A stretch of DNA of 64,000 nucleotides, from NCBI GenBank assembly GCA_965279705.1, contig OZ257257.1, forward strand, positions 1,922,001 through 1,986,000, read 5' to 3'. Source of the DNA: Stagnimonas sp965279705 (GTDB taxonomy: Bacteria > Pseudomonadota > Gammaproteobacteria > Nevskiales > Nevskiaceae). Positions 17,380-24,776 of the stretch are shown here, in pieces (position 1 is the stretch's first letter; every line of letters starts with the position of its first letter). The notes under the pieces were generated by a model that worked only from the letters and a program-made list of their open reading frames with translations, was not told where the DNA came from and made no database searches. Both the position numbers and the translations under genes were made by a program.

Positions 17380-18258
17380 CTATTGCGTTACTGCTGAATC
17401 AATTTCGCTACGAACATCTCTGAGTGTTTTTCCTTTGCTGTTCTTCCACTCGATTAGGCCGTTGGCGGTTCTGCCTGTCACGCAAGCGGCTGCCGCGCTA
17501 GGAGAAGCAAACAGATGATCTTTCTCAAAGCGTATGCGTCCATCGAAGACAGTGATAACGCCTACTTGTTGAAGTTGCTCGCGGACTCGGTGGTATCCGT
17601 GCTTCTGAAAAGTCGGCACCGTATCTAAGCGGCCTGTCGATCCTTTCAACACAACAAAACCTTCCTCGGTAAGAAGGCCTTGCGCATCGGCTTCGGAAGC
17701 TCGGCAGTAAAACAAGCTCTGATCTTCGCCTTTGACGGGGACTACTTTCGCCAACGGTTCAAAGAATGGATAGCCCAGTGTGGCGAGTAAGACACGAATG
17801 GTGTCGTGAAGCTCCTGACACTCTGCTTCAAGCGGTGGGGTCGTATGAGGACGAGTACCTGCATTCCCATTTTCGATTGAGTAACGAGCGGCCTGTGTTG
17901 CGGCCCTGATCGACAACCACTCTAAGTAGAGGGAGTGCGTGCTCGTCAAATTTTGTGTCAGGGAAACTGCAATGAGTGCTCGATTCCAAAACTCTTTCTT
18001 CTGGTTATGGCTGGTCAGACGCTCTGTAAGGGAGCCAGTTTGTCCGACATAGACCAGTGGTTGTGCGCTCTCTTGATCCTCCCCAAACAAAAAATAAACG
18101 CCGACCTGCTGTGCCTCCGGCATCTTGAGAAAATCTGCAAGGAGGCTGCGAGGCACATCTAGTAGCCGAACAATTCGTGTGGTGATACCTGCAACGCGAA
18201 TACCTTGAGGATCACCGGATGGCAGAAAGATTTGTATGGTCTGGGGGTAGCGACTCAT
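17380..18258 (-). CDS. GIY-YIG nuclease family protein with a C-terminal DUF4357 domain
   Basis: 292 residues, visibly AT-richer than its neighbours. Residues about 50-145 form a GIY-YIG domain: GVY at 53-55, YVGQT from 70, arginine 80 and glutamate 113 (YLEWLS) at the positions of the catalytic Arg and metal-binding Glu, and an ENGNAG stretch. Residues about 228-288 resemble DUF4357 (FASPSAAAACVTGRTANGLIEW). The nuclease centre looks intact. Stand-alone GIY-YIG/DUF4357 proteins are scattered in bacteria and uncharacterised. Its composition and its position between unrelated metabolic genes suggest acquisition by transfer. The gene ends within the shared terminator at 17345-17374 and starts at the ATG at 18258. 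Confidence 0.85.
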   Translation of the reverse strand: MSRYPQTIQIFLPSGDPQGIRVAGITTRIVRLLDVPRSLLADFLKMPEAQQVGVYFLFGEDQESAQPLVYVGQTGSLTERLTSHNQKKEFWNRALIAVSLTQNLTSTHSLYLEWLSIRAATQAARYSIENGNAGTRPHTTPPLEAECQELHDTIRVLLATLGYPFFEPLAKVVPVKGEDQSLFYCRASEADAQGLLTEEGFVVLKGSTGRLDTVPTFQKHGYHRVREQLQQVGVITVFDGRIRFEKDHLFASPSAAAACVTGRTANGLIEWKNSKGKTLRDVRSEIDSAVTQ

Positions 18259-18273
18259 TGCATAAATCGTCTT

Positions 18274-19494
18274 TTATGCCGCCAGCGGCAGCATCTGCCT
18301 CAGGAAACTCTGAAACTCCGGCACATCCATGTAGCGCGGCACGGCATAAAAGGTGTGTGCTTCGCTCAGGGCCTTGTCGGTGATGGCGGCGATGTCGGAT
18401 TCCTTGAGCTTCTCGACCTGGGTTGGGATGCCGAACTCGGCGTTCATCGCGCGCACCTTGGCGATGAAGGCGCTGGCGAGTTGCTCATTGCTCTCGCCAC
18501 CTTTCTTGAGGCCGCTGACCTCAGCCAGTTGGGCTAGGCGATCCACGCAATCGGGCTTGCTGAAATCGAGCACGCGCGGCAGCACGATGGCGTTCGCCAG
18601 ACCATGCGGCACGTGGTAGTAGGCGCCCAGGTTGTGGGCGATGGCGTGCACATAGCCGACACCGGCGGTGGTGAAAGCGACACCGGCCTTGAAGCTCGCC
18701 AGCGCCATGTTCTGCCGCGCCTCCACATTGCTGCCGTTGCGCACGGCCTCGGCGAGGTTTTGCATGATGAGCTTGGTGGCGTCGAGCGCCTCACGGTCGG
18801 TCATGTCGGTGCGGTTACGGCTGATGTAGGCCTCGACTGCATGGGTGAGTGCATCCATGCCGGTGGCGGCGGTAATCGGCGCGGGCAGGCCCGTCATAAG
18901 CGCACCGTCGAGTGCGGCGGCGAGCGGCACCAGGCAGGGGGCCATGATGGCGAACTTGCGGGTAGTCGAGGGGTCGCTCACCACGGCGGCGATGGTCACC
19001 TCGCTGCCGGTGCCAGCGGTGGTAGGCACCGCATAGAGCGCGAGCGGCTTGAACAGCACCCGCAGCAGGCCCGCCATGTGGACGATCTGGTAGGGATTTT
19101 TCGCGCGGGCGGCGATCACCTTGGCGGCATCAATCGACGAGCCACCGCCGATGGCGAGAATGGCCGTGCAGCCTTTGCTCTTGAGCATGGTCAGGCCGGT
19201 TTCGATCTGCTCGATGGTCGGGTTGGGCAGCACGCCGTCGTAGACGGTGGTGCTCACGCCAAGCTGGGTGAGCTTCTCCTGCATGGGTTTGAGCAGGCCC
19301 AGCTTCACCAGCATGGCGTCGGTGACGATCAGTAGGTTGGTCACACCGGTCTTGGCGATGTGCTCGCACAGCACGAGTGAGGAGCCGGGGCCGGTGAAGA
19401 GTTCCGGCGTGCGAAAGCGCAGCAGCGGGGTGCTGAGCTTGAGCAGGAACTGCCAGAGTTTGAAGAAAAAAACCTTGATGGAAAAAGGGATCAC
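18274..19494 (-). CDS. Iron-containing alcohol dehydrogenase
   Basis: 406-residue group III (iron-dependent) alcohol dehydrogenase. The NAD(P) motif GGGSSIDAAKVIA, the first family signature ATGMDALTHAVEAYISRN, and the metal-binding signature HAIAHNLGAYYHVPHGLANA, with its regularly spaced histidines, are complete. Residues 1-25 are hydrophobic and basic (FSIKVFFFKLWQFLLKLS), an N-terminal extension before the usual start that could anchor or target the protein. The substrate (alcohol or 4-hydroxybutyrate/lactaldehyde type) cannot be told. It is on the minus strand, 42 bases downstream of rluF. Confidence 0.93.
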   Translation of the reverse strand: MIPFSIKVFFFKLWQFLLKLSTPLLRFRTPELFTGPGSSLVLCEHIAKTGVTNLLIVTDAMLVKLGLLKPMQEKLTQLGVSTTVYDGVLPNPTIEQIETGLTMLKSKGCTAILAIGGGSSIDAAKVIAARAKNPYQIVHMAGLLRVLFKPLALYAVPTTAGTGSEVTIAAVVSDPSTTRKFAIMAPCLVPLAAALDGALMTGLPAPITAATGMDALTHAVEAYISRNRTDMTDREALDATKLIMQNLAEAVRNGSNVEARQNMALASFKAGVAFTTAGVGYVHAIAHNLGAYYHVPHGLANAIVLPRVLDFSKPDCVDRLAQLAEVSGLKKGGESNEQLASAFIAKVRAMNAEFGIPTQVEKLKESDIAAITDKALSEAHTFYAVPRYMDVPEFQSFLRQMLPLAA

Positions 19495-19536
19495 GCGGTT
19501 CTCCGATTGCTTTTGAATTGTTTTGAGGCGCGCAGT

Positions 19537-20220
19537 TTATGCCAGTAGCTGCCGCATCTCGGCTGCACTCAGGTCGCGCCAGTAGCCGAGCTGCAAGTTG
19601 CCCAGCTCGATATTGACGAAGCGGGTACGTTGCAAGGCGGTGACCTCGTAGCCAAAGTGCTCGCACATGCGGCGAATCTGCCGGTTGAGGCCCTGGGTGA
19701 GCACGATGCGAAAACTGTGCGGCCCGGTGCGCCAGGCCTTGCAGGGCAGGGTGCGGGTGTCGAGGACTTCCACCCCGCGTTCCATGCCGCGCAGAAAGCC
19801 ATCGCTCACAGGCCGATCCACCGTCACCAGATATTCCTTCTCGTGCCCATGCTCGGCGCGTAGCAGCGCATTGACGATATCGCCATCGCTGGTGAGCAAG
19901 ATCAAACCCTCGCTGTCTTTATCGAGCCGCCCGATGGGAAAGATGCGCTGCTCGTGGCCGATGAAGTCGATGATGTTGTCGCGCACCCGGGCCTCGGTGG
20001 TGCAGGTGACACCGACGGGCTTGTTGAAGGCGATGGTGACGTGCGCGGTCTTGCGCTCGCTGACCACGCGACCATCCACGCGCACCTCGTCGCCGTCTTC
20101 CACCGGCGTGCCGAGCAGGGCAATGCGGCGGTTGATCTCGACGCGGCCAGAGCCGATCCAGGCGTCGGCTTCGCGACGCGAACAGAGGCCTTTTTCGCTG
20201 AGGTATTTGTTGAGTCTCAT
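19537..20220 (-). CDS. rluF: 23S rRNA pseudouridine synthase RluF-type
   Basis: 227 residues. An N-terminal S4 RNA-binding domain (MRLNKYLSEKGLCSRREADA, GRVEINRR) is followed by an RsuA/RluB/E/F catalytic domain with the signature FPIGRLDKDSEGLILLTSDG, in which the first Asp of GRLDKDSEGL is the catalytic residue. The C-terminal GLNRQIRRMCEHFGYEVTAL is also characteristic. RluF modifies U2604 of 23S rRNA (and tRNA-Tyr in E. coli). The start codon at 20220 is directly abutted by a CTGGCA/TGCCAG hairpin and has no Shine-Dalgarno sequence. RluF is preferred over RluB/RsuA from the overall pattern and length. Confidence 0.9.
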   Translation of the reverse strand: MRLNKYLSEKGLCSRREADAWIGSGRVEINRRIALLGTPVEDGDEVRVDGRVVSERKTAHVTIAFNKPVGVTCTTEARVRDNIIDFIGHEQRIFPIGRLDKDSEGLILLTSDGDIVNALLRAEHGHEKEYLVTVDRPVSDGFLRGMERGVEVLDTRTLPCKAWRTGPHSFRIVLTQGLNRQIRRMCEHFGYEVTALQRTRFVNIELGNLQLGYWRDLSAAEMRQLLA

Positions 20221-20237
20221 CTGGCAAAGAATGCCAG
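20221..20237 (-). promoter_or_regulatory. Hairpin abutting the rluF start codon
   Basis: Inverted repeat CTGGCA / TGCCAG with a 5-base spacer, ending at the base before the rluF ATG. The region where a ribosome site would lie contains no purine-rich Shine-Dalgarno, so initiation may be weak or structure-dependent. Confidence 0.4.
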
Positions 20238-20286
20238 AGCAGACCCGCCGGCGGCACTGCTGCCAGCGGGTTTTTGCAGTACGCGA

Positions 20287-22533
20287 TCAGCGACGCAGGC
20301 GGCGGCCGAGTGCAGCAGCAAACAGCAGCAGGCTGGCGAGCAGCGGCAGGCTGCCGCCGAAGCGACCCGTCTCTGCAGCCAGTGCGGGGGCAGGCGCGGG
20401 CGTGACTACGGGCGGCAGGCGGGGCGGCCCCTCTGGCGTCGGTGTCGGCGTCGGAGTCACTGGCGGCGTGATAGGCGGCGGCACCGTGCCGGCGGCCGAG
20501 GCAATGGTGAAATCGGCATTGGAAAGATCAAAGAAAATACTCGTCGCGCACTTCACCTTCATGCGGGCGTTGGCGGTCGCCGAGTTGGCAGGCAGCGTCA
20601 CCGACTGCGCGCCGTCGTTGGGCTGCGCGGTGGCGAGCGTGAGGGGGAAGGTCAGGCCGCCATCGGTCGAGAGCAGTACATCCACCGTGGTGCAGGAAAC
20701 TGGCGCCGCGTTGCTGCCCGCCACATCCCAGGTCACTGGCACCGCATCGCCCTCGCGGAACATTTCACTGCCGTTGGGGGCCAGTACCAGGAAGGGGCCG
20801 ACATCGGCGACGTTGAACTTGAGGTCGGCGCTGGCCACACCACCGGCATCCGGCATTGCCGTGGTGCCTGTCACCGTGGTGCGGTTGTCGCGCACAGTGA
20901 AGCGAAAATTGAGCTCGCGGGCCACCGCAGGCAGCAGCTCGCCAATCACATGCTCGCCGCTGGCGGCATCGGCGCGGTTGGGGAAGCTGCGGGTGGGTGA
21001 GGTGCTAGGCAAAAAATCACGAAACAGCGGCGCCGTGGCGTCCGGCACTTCGGCGAGGCCTGCGGCACCCAGATCGAACTGGCTCCATTGGTAGGTGACG
21101 GGGTCGCCATCCGGGTCGTTGCCGGTGCCGGTCAGCTCGAAGGGGGTGTTCTTGGGGATCGTGAAACCGCCCACGCCTGCATCTGCAACCGGCGCGCGGT
21201 TGACGGTAGCGGTGGTGACCGGGCACTCATTGCCTTCTCCCTCGCGCGTGTAGGCAACGATTTCATCAAAGCTCGTGGCGTGAAAGGTATCGATGCTGTG
21301 CGGTGCGATGTTGTCTTCGGCGCAGATACCGGCGTAGGCCATGATGGTCACGCCGCTGCCCGGCTCATAAGCCGTGCCCTCGTTGCGATTGCCGCCACCA
21401 CAGCTGCCGCTCTCGCTGTTGAAAGTGTGGTTGCCGCCAAACTGATGCCCCATCTCGTGGGCAACGTAGTCGATGTAAAAGCCGTCGCCGATGGGCTCGG
21501 TCAGTCCGGTAACGCCCGCGCCCTTCATCAAGCGATTGCAGACCACGCCCAGCCCCGCCACGCCGCCGCCGCCGGTGCTCACTACATGACCTATGTCGTA
21601 GTTGGCGTTGCCGATCTTGCTGTTGATGACGGTGGTGTTGACCTCGAGCATCAGAATGCCCTGATCGTTGATGTAGGGGTCTAGCTGCGGGTTCTGGTAG
21701 ATCAGCTGGTCGTTGTCGGCCACCAGTTGCAGGCGAATGCCCAACTCGCGCTCGTAAACGCCGGTGACGCGGTTGGTGACGTTGACCAGCTCGGCCAGCA
21801 CGATGGAAATATCGGGCGCGGGGAAGCCCAGCGGGCCGACGGAGTCCGGGTCGACGAACTGCGAATACTCGCCATTGGCTGCCAGCGCCAGCCGATAAGT
21901 GCGCAGGTCACCTGCAATGCTGACGCCCTTGTGGCCGAGCAGTGCGCCGCGCGCCGTAGATTTCTTGGCTGTTGCGGCTTTCTGCTGAGGCGGCACGATC
22001 ACGGTATCGCCCGGCAAGCCGCCCTTGCGGCGTGAATCCTTCTTGTAATAGCTCTGGTAGTGGGTGGTATCGCCTCGGCTGAAGGGGTCGATGAAGATGA
22101 CGCCACGCGAGGTGAAGATCATGCCGTGGAAGCCGCGCGGGCCCACGTCGAAGCGGCCCTGCGTGAGCGGGTCGTTGATCGCCGTGCCTGCATATGTCTT
22201 GATGCTGGGGTATTTGGCGGCCAGCGCCGGCGCCATCACGGCAGTCTCGACCATGCGGAAGCTCACCGTAGTGCCGTCGGGCATCGGCAAATCGACAAGC
22301 GTGGTGGACGGAGTGCCATTGCGTTCGGCCGGCGCCTTGGCGAGTGCAGCGCGCAGCGACTCGTAGTTCATCGAGAAGGTGCGAGCAGCAATCGGTGTGA
22401 TGAGGCGCGGCCCGACCAAGGGGATGGCGGTAGCTTTTACGTCCCGCCAGATCGGCGCTGTGCTGCCCACTGCCCAGGCCAAGCCGGTTGCGATCAGCAG
22501 TAACCCGCTCAATAGGAGCTTTTTGTTTTGCAT
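20287..22533 (-). CDS. Secreted reprolysin-like zinc metalloprotease with a sorting-type C-terminal tail
   Basis: 748 residues. A signal peptide (MQNKKLLLSGLLLIATGLAWA) precedes a propeptide-like region to about 180. The catalytic domain spans about 200-430 and has the metzincin zinc motif HEMGHQFGGNH (H359, E360, H363, H369). A cadherin/PKD-like region follows (PDGDPVTYQWSQF), then a beta domain (WDVAGSNAAPVSCTTVDVLL), then a Pro/Thr-rich linker near 700. The end, GGSLPLLASLLLFAAALGRRLRR, has a Gly-Gly-Ser, one hydrophobic helix and terminal Arg, the layout of GlyGly-CTERM tails processed by rhombosortase. It is likely exported by type II secretion and held or released at the surface (inference). 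Confidence 0.88.
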   Translation of the reverse strand: MQNKKLLLSGLLLIATGLAWAVGSTAPIWRDVKATAIPLVGPRLITPIAARTFSMNYESLRAALAKAPAERNGTPSTTLVDLPMPDGTTVSFRMVETAVMAPALAAKYPSIKTYAGTAINDPLTQGRFDVGPRGFHGMIFTSRGVIFIDPFSRGDTTHYQSYYKKDSRRKGGLPGDTVIVPPQQKAATAKKSTARGALLGHKGVSIAGDLRTYRLALAANGEYSQFVDPDSVGPLGFPAPDISIVLAELVNVTNRVTGVYERELGIRLQLVADNDQLIYQNPQLDPYINDQGILMLEVNTTVINSKIGNANYDIGHVVSTGGGGVAGLGVVCNRLMKGAGVTGLTEPIGDGFYIDYVAHEMGHQFGGNHTFNSESGSCGGGNRNEGTAYEPGSGVTIMAYAGICAEDNIAPHSIDTFHATSFDEIVAYTREGEGNECPVTTATVNRAPVADAGVGGFTIPKNTPFELTGTGNDPDGDPVTYQWSQFDLGAAGLAEVPDATAPLFRDFLPSTSPTRSFPNRADAASGEHVIGELLPAVARELNFRFTVRDNRTTVTGTTAMPDAGGVASADLKFNVADVGPFLVLAPNGSEMFREGDAVPVTWDVAGSNAAPVSCTTVDVLLSTDGGLTFPLTLATAQPNDGAQSVTLPANSATANARMKVKCATSIFFDLSNADFTIASAAGTVPPPITPPVTPTPTPTPEGPPRLPPVVTPAPAPALAAETGRFGGSLPLLASLLLFAAALGRRLRR

Positions 22534-22610
22534 CGTGTTGATCCTTGTGTTCTCTACGTGAACGGATGGCTATCGACCTGACCACAGGCAACCATCGTGC
22601 CCGCGAGCAC

Positions 22611-23801
22611 TCAAGTTGGCGTGGTCACCAGCGCCTCGGCGCAGGCATGGGCCGAGGCCCACGCCCATTGAAAGTTGTAACCGCCCAGCCAGCCGGTGAC
22701 GTCCATCACTTCGCCGATGAAGTGCAGGCCCGGTGAGTAACGCGATTCCATGGTTGCGGATGACAGCTCGCGCGTATCGACCCCGCCCAAGGTCACCTCG
22801 GCAGTGCGATAGCCCTCGGTCCCGTTCGGAGTGAGCGGCCAGGCGTGCAGCACGGCGGCCAGCGTATTGAGTTCGGCATGCATGAGCTGGCGCATCAGCT
22901 TGGGTGGCGCATGCAGCTCGGCAAAACGCTGCGCAAAGCGCTTGGGCAGGGCATCCGCCAGCACCGTACGCACCTCGCTGGCGGGGTGCGCCTGCTGTTG
23001 CTCCGTCAGCCATTGCGCGGCATCGCCCTGCGGGAACAGATCCAGCGTGAGTGCCTCGCCCGGCTGCCAATAGCTGCTGATCTGCAAGATGGCTGGACCG
23101 CTTAAGCCCCGGTGCGTCACCAGCAACTGATTGCGGAACTGCATCTTGCCGCTACGGGCTTCGACGGGCAGGGCCACGCCGCTCAAATCACTCCATTGCT
23201 CCAGCGGTTTGCCGCTGAGCGTGAGCGGCACCAGGCCCGCGCGCGTGGGCAGCACGGTGTGGCCAAACTGCTTGGCCAGCGTGTAGCCAAAGCCGGTCGC
23301 GCCCATGCTGGGTATCGACAGGCCGCCGGTCGCCACCACCAGCTTCGGCGCCTTGAACGTGCCGCGTGAGGTATGAACTGCGTAGCCGCCAGCGGTCTTG
23401 TCGACGGCACTGATGCTGCACTCGATCTCGATGCGCACGCCCGCCGCTTCGCACTCCTTGAGCAGCATGTTCACGATGAGCTTGCTCGACTCATCGCAGA
23501 ACAGCTGGCCCAGTTCCTTCTCGTGGTAGGCGATGTGATGCCGCTGCACCAGATCCACGAAATCCCAGGGCGTGTAGCGGGCCAGTGCTGATTTGCAGAA
23601 GTGTGGATTGGCCGAGAGAAAGTTGGCGTGCGTGGTGCCGAGGTTGGTGAAATTGCAGCGCCCACCACCGGACATGAGAATCTTCTTGCCAACCTTGTTG
23701 GCGTGCTCGATCACCAGTACGCTTTGCCCGCGCAAGCCGGCCTGAAAGGCACAGAACAGGCCCGCAGCGCCGCCGCCCAAGATGATGACGTCGTGGCTCA
23801 T
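22611..23801 (-). CDS. BaiN/HI0933-type flavoprotein (NAD(P)/FAD-dependent oxidoreductase)
   Basis: 396-residue FAD protein. The N-terminal dinucleotide fold reads DVIILGGGAAGLFCAFQAGL, followed by the family signature KVGKKILMSGGGRCNFTN. A second block (LVVATGGLSIPSMGATGFGY) and the C-terminal GLHFIGEVMDVTGWLGGYNF complete the HI0933/BaiN pattern and the expected length of about 400. The physiological reaction is unknown for most members. The ATG at 23801 overlaps the stop of the LysR gene by four bases (ATGA), so the two are translationally coupled. Confidence 0.92.
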   Translation of the reverse strand: MSHDVIILGGGAAGLFCAFQAGLRGQSVLVIEHANKVGKKILMSGGGRCNFTNLGTTHANFLSANPHFCKSALARYTPWDFVDLVQRHHIAYHEKELGQLFCDESSKLIVNMLLKECEAAGVRIEIECSISAVDKTAGGYAVHTSRGTFKAPKLVVATGGLSIPSMGATGFGYTLAKQFGHTVLPTRAGLVPLTLSGKPLEQWSDLSGVALPVEARSGKMQFRNQLLVTHRGLSGPAILQISSYWQPGEALTLDLFPQGDAAQWLTEQQQAHPASEVRTVLADALPKRFAQRFAELHAPPKLMRQLMHAELNTLAAVLHAWPLTPNGTEGYRTAEVTLGGVDTRELSSATMESRYSPGLHFIGEVMDVTGWLGGYNFQWAWASAHACAEALVTTPT

Positions 23802-24667
23802 AGCGAGGCCGGCAGTTGGGCAATGAGGGCGGTGGCTGCGGCCGAAAGCGTGCGCTTCTCATGCCAGACCACGCCCAGCTCACGCTCCAGTGATAGCTCT
23901 CGGATGGGCAGGGCGATGAGGTCCTTGTCGAGCATGGAGCGTGGCAACACGCTCCATCCTAAGCCGATCATCACCAGCATCTTCAGGGTTTCGAGATAGT
24001 TGGTGGCGAGCCGGATGCGCGGCTTGAGGCCGTGCTGCGTGAGCGCGGCGGTGACGATGCGATGGGTGTATGTGGCTTCGTCTGGCAGCACGGCCGGGTG
24101 CTCGGCCAAGTCGCCGAGCTTGGGCTTCTTGAGTGCGACCAGCGGGTGGCCGGGGGCGACCACCACTGCCAGCGGGTCGGGCCAGACCAGCCGCGACTTG
24201 AGCTGCGGCAAGGGCTGGCTGGGCAGGGTGACGATGCCGATCTCCAGCTTGCCGGCGAGCACCGCCTCGCAGGCGACTTCGGAGTCCATGAACTGGATAT
24301 CGAGATCGACCTCGGGATAGGCCAGCGTGTAGGCGCGCAGCACCGGTGGTAGACGGTGCAGGCCGATGTGGTGACTGGTGCCGATGCTGAGCCGGCCTTC
24401 CACCTTTTCGCTGAGCATCGACAGCGCGCGACGACCATCCTCGATGTCGTGCAGTACGCGGCGGGCATAGGGCAGGAGCGCGCGGCCGGCATCGGTGAGG
24501 CTGATCTGCCGGCCGACGCGGTCGAACAATTGACGGCCGAGCTGGTCTTCGAGCGTGGCGATGCGTTTGCTGACCGCTGGTTGGCTCAAAAACAGACGCT
24601 CGGCGGCCTTACTGAACGAGGCGGTGTCTGCGACTTCCAGAAAGGCGGAAAGGGCTTGGGTATCCAT
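23798..24667 (-). CDS. LysR-family transcriptional regulator, divergent from leuC
   Basis: 289 residues, standard for LysR regulators. The N-terminal winged helix-turn-helix is clear (ALSAFLEVADTASFSKAAER, FLSQPAVSKRIATLEDQLG, RQLFDRVGRQISLTDAGR), followed by a periplasmic-binding-protein-like effector domain. It is transcribed away from leuC across a 109-base gap holding a T-N11-A palindrome just upstream of a candidate leuC promoter. Control of leuC and itself is therefore the natural hypothesis. A LysR gene beside leuC is found in other gammaproteobacteria. Its translation runs into the flavoprotein gene. Confidence 0.95.
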   Translation of the reverse strand: MDTQALSAFLEVADTASFSKAAERLFLSQPAVSKRIATLEDQLGRQLFDRVGRQISLTDAGRALLPYARRVLHDIEDGRRALSMLSEKVEGRLSIGTSHHIGLHRLPPVLRAYTLAYPEVDLDIQFMDSEVACEAVLAGKLEIGIVTLPSQPLPQLKSRLVWPDPLAVVVAPGHPLVALKKPKLGDLAEHPAVLPDEATYTHRIVTAALTQHGLKPRIRLATNYLETLKMLVMIGLGWSVLPRSMLDKDLIALPIRELSLERELGVVWHEKRTLSAAATALIAQLPASL

Positions 24668-24699
24668 ATCTCAAAGCATACCAACGCGGCATGGAGTCC

Positions 24700-24714
24700 A
24701 TGAAAACGATTCAT
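24700..24714. promoter_or_regulatory. Candidate LysR operator (T-N11-A palindrome)
   Basis: ATGAAAACGATTCAT is a perfect dyad, ATGAA-N5-TTCAT, containing the T-N11-A core of LysR-type sites. It lies in the gap between the LysR gene and leuC and ends on the first base of the proposed leuC -35 element, the position of activator sites in this family. Confidence 0.5.
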
Positions 24715-24743
24715 TGGCGTTATGCGAGATGCGCGCCTACGAT
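24714..24743 (+). promoter_or_regulatory. Candidate leuC promoter
   Basis: TTGGCG at 24714-24719 and TACGAT at 24738-24743, 18 bases apart, each matching four of six sigma-70 consensus bases. Predicted transcription would begin near 24750, about 27 bases before the leuC ATG. The weak match fits an activator-dependent promoter. Confidence 0.4.
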
Positions 24744-24776
24744 GCCGCCCGTTCTCAATGCCAGCAGGTGCAAGCC

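Noticed and set aside
20243..20275. Hairpin ACCCGC/GCGGGT followed by T5 on the plus strand
   Set aside because: It looks like a terminator, but both flanking genes are on the minus strand and there the T run lies on the wrong side. No plus-strand transcript reaching it is supported.
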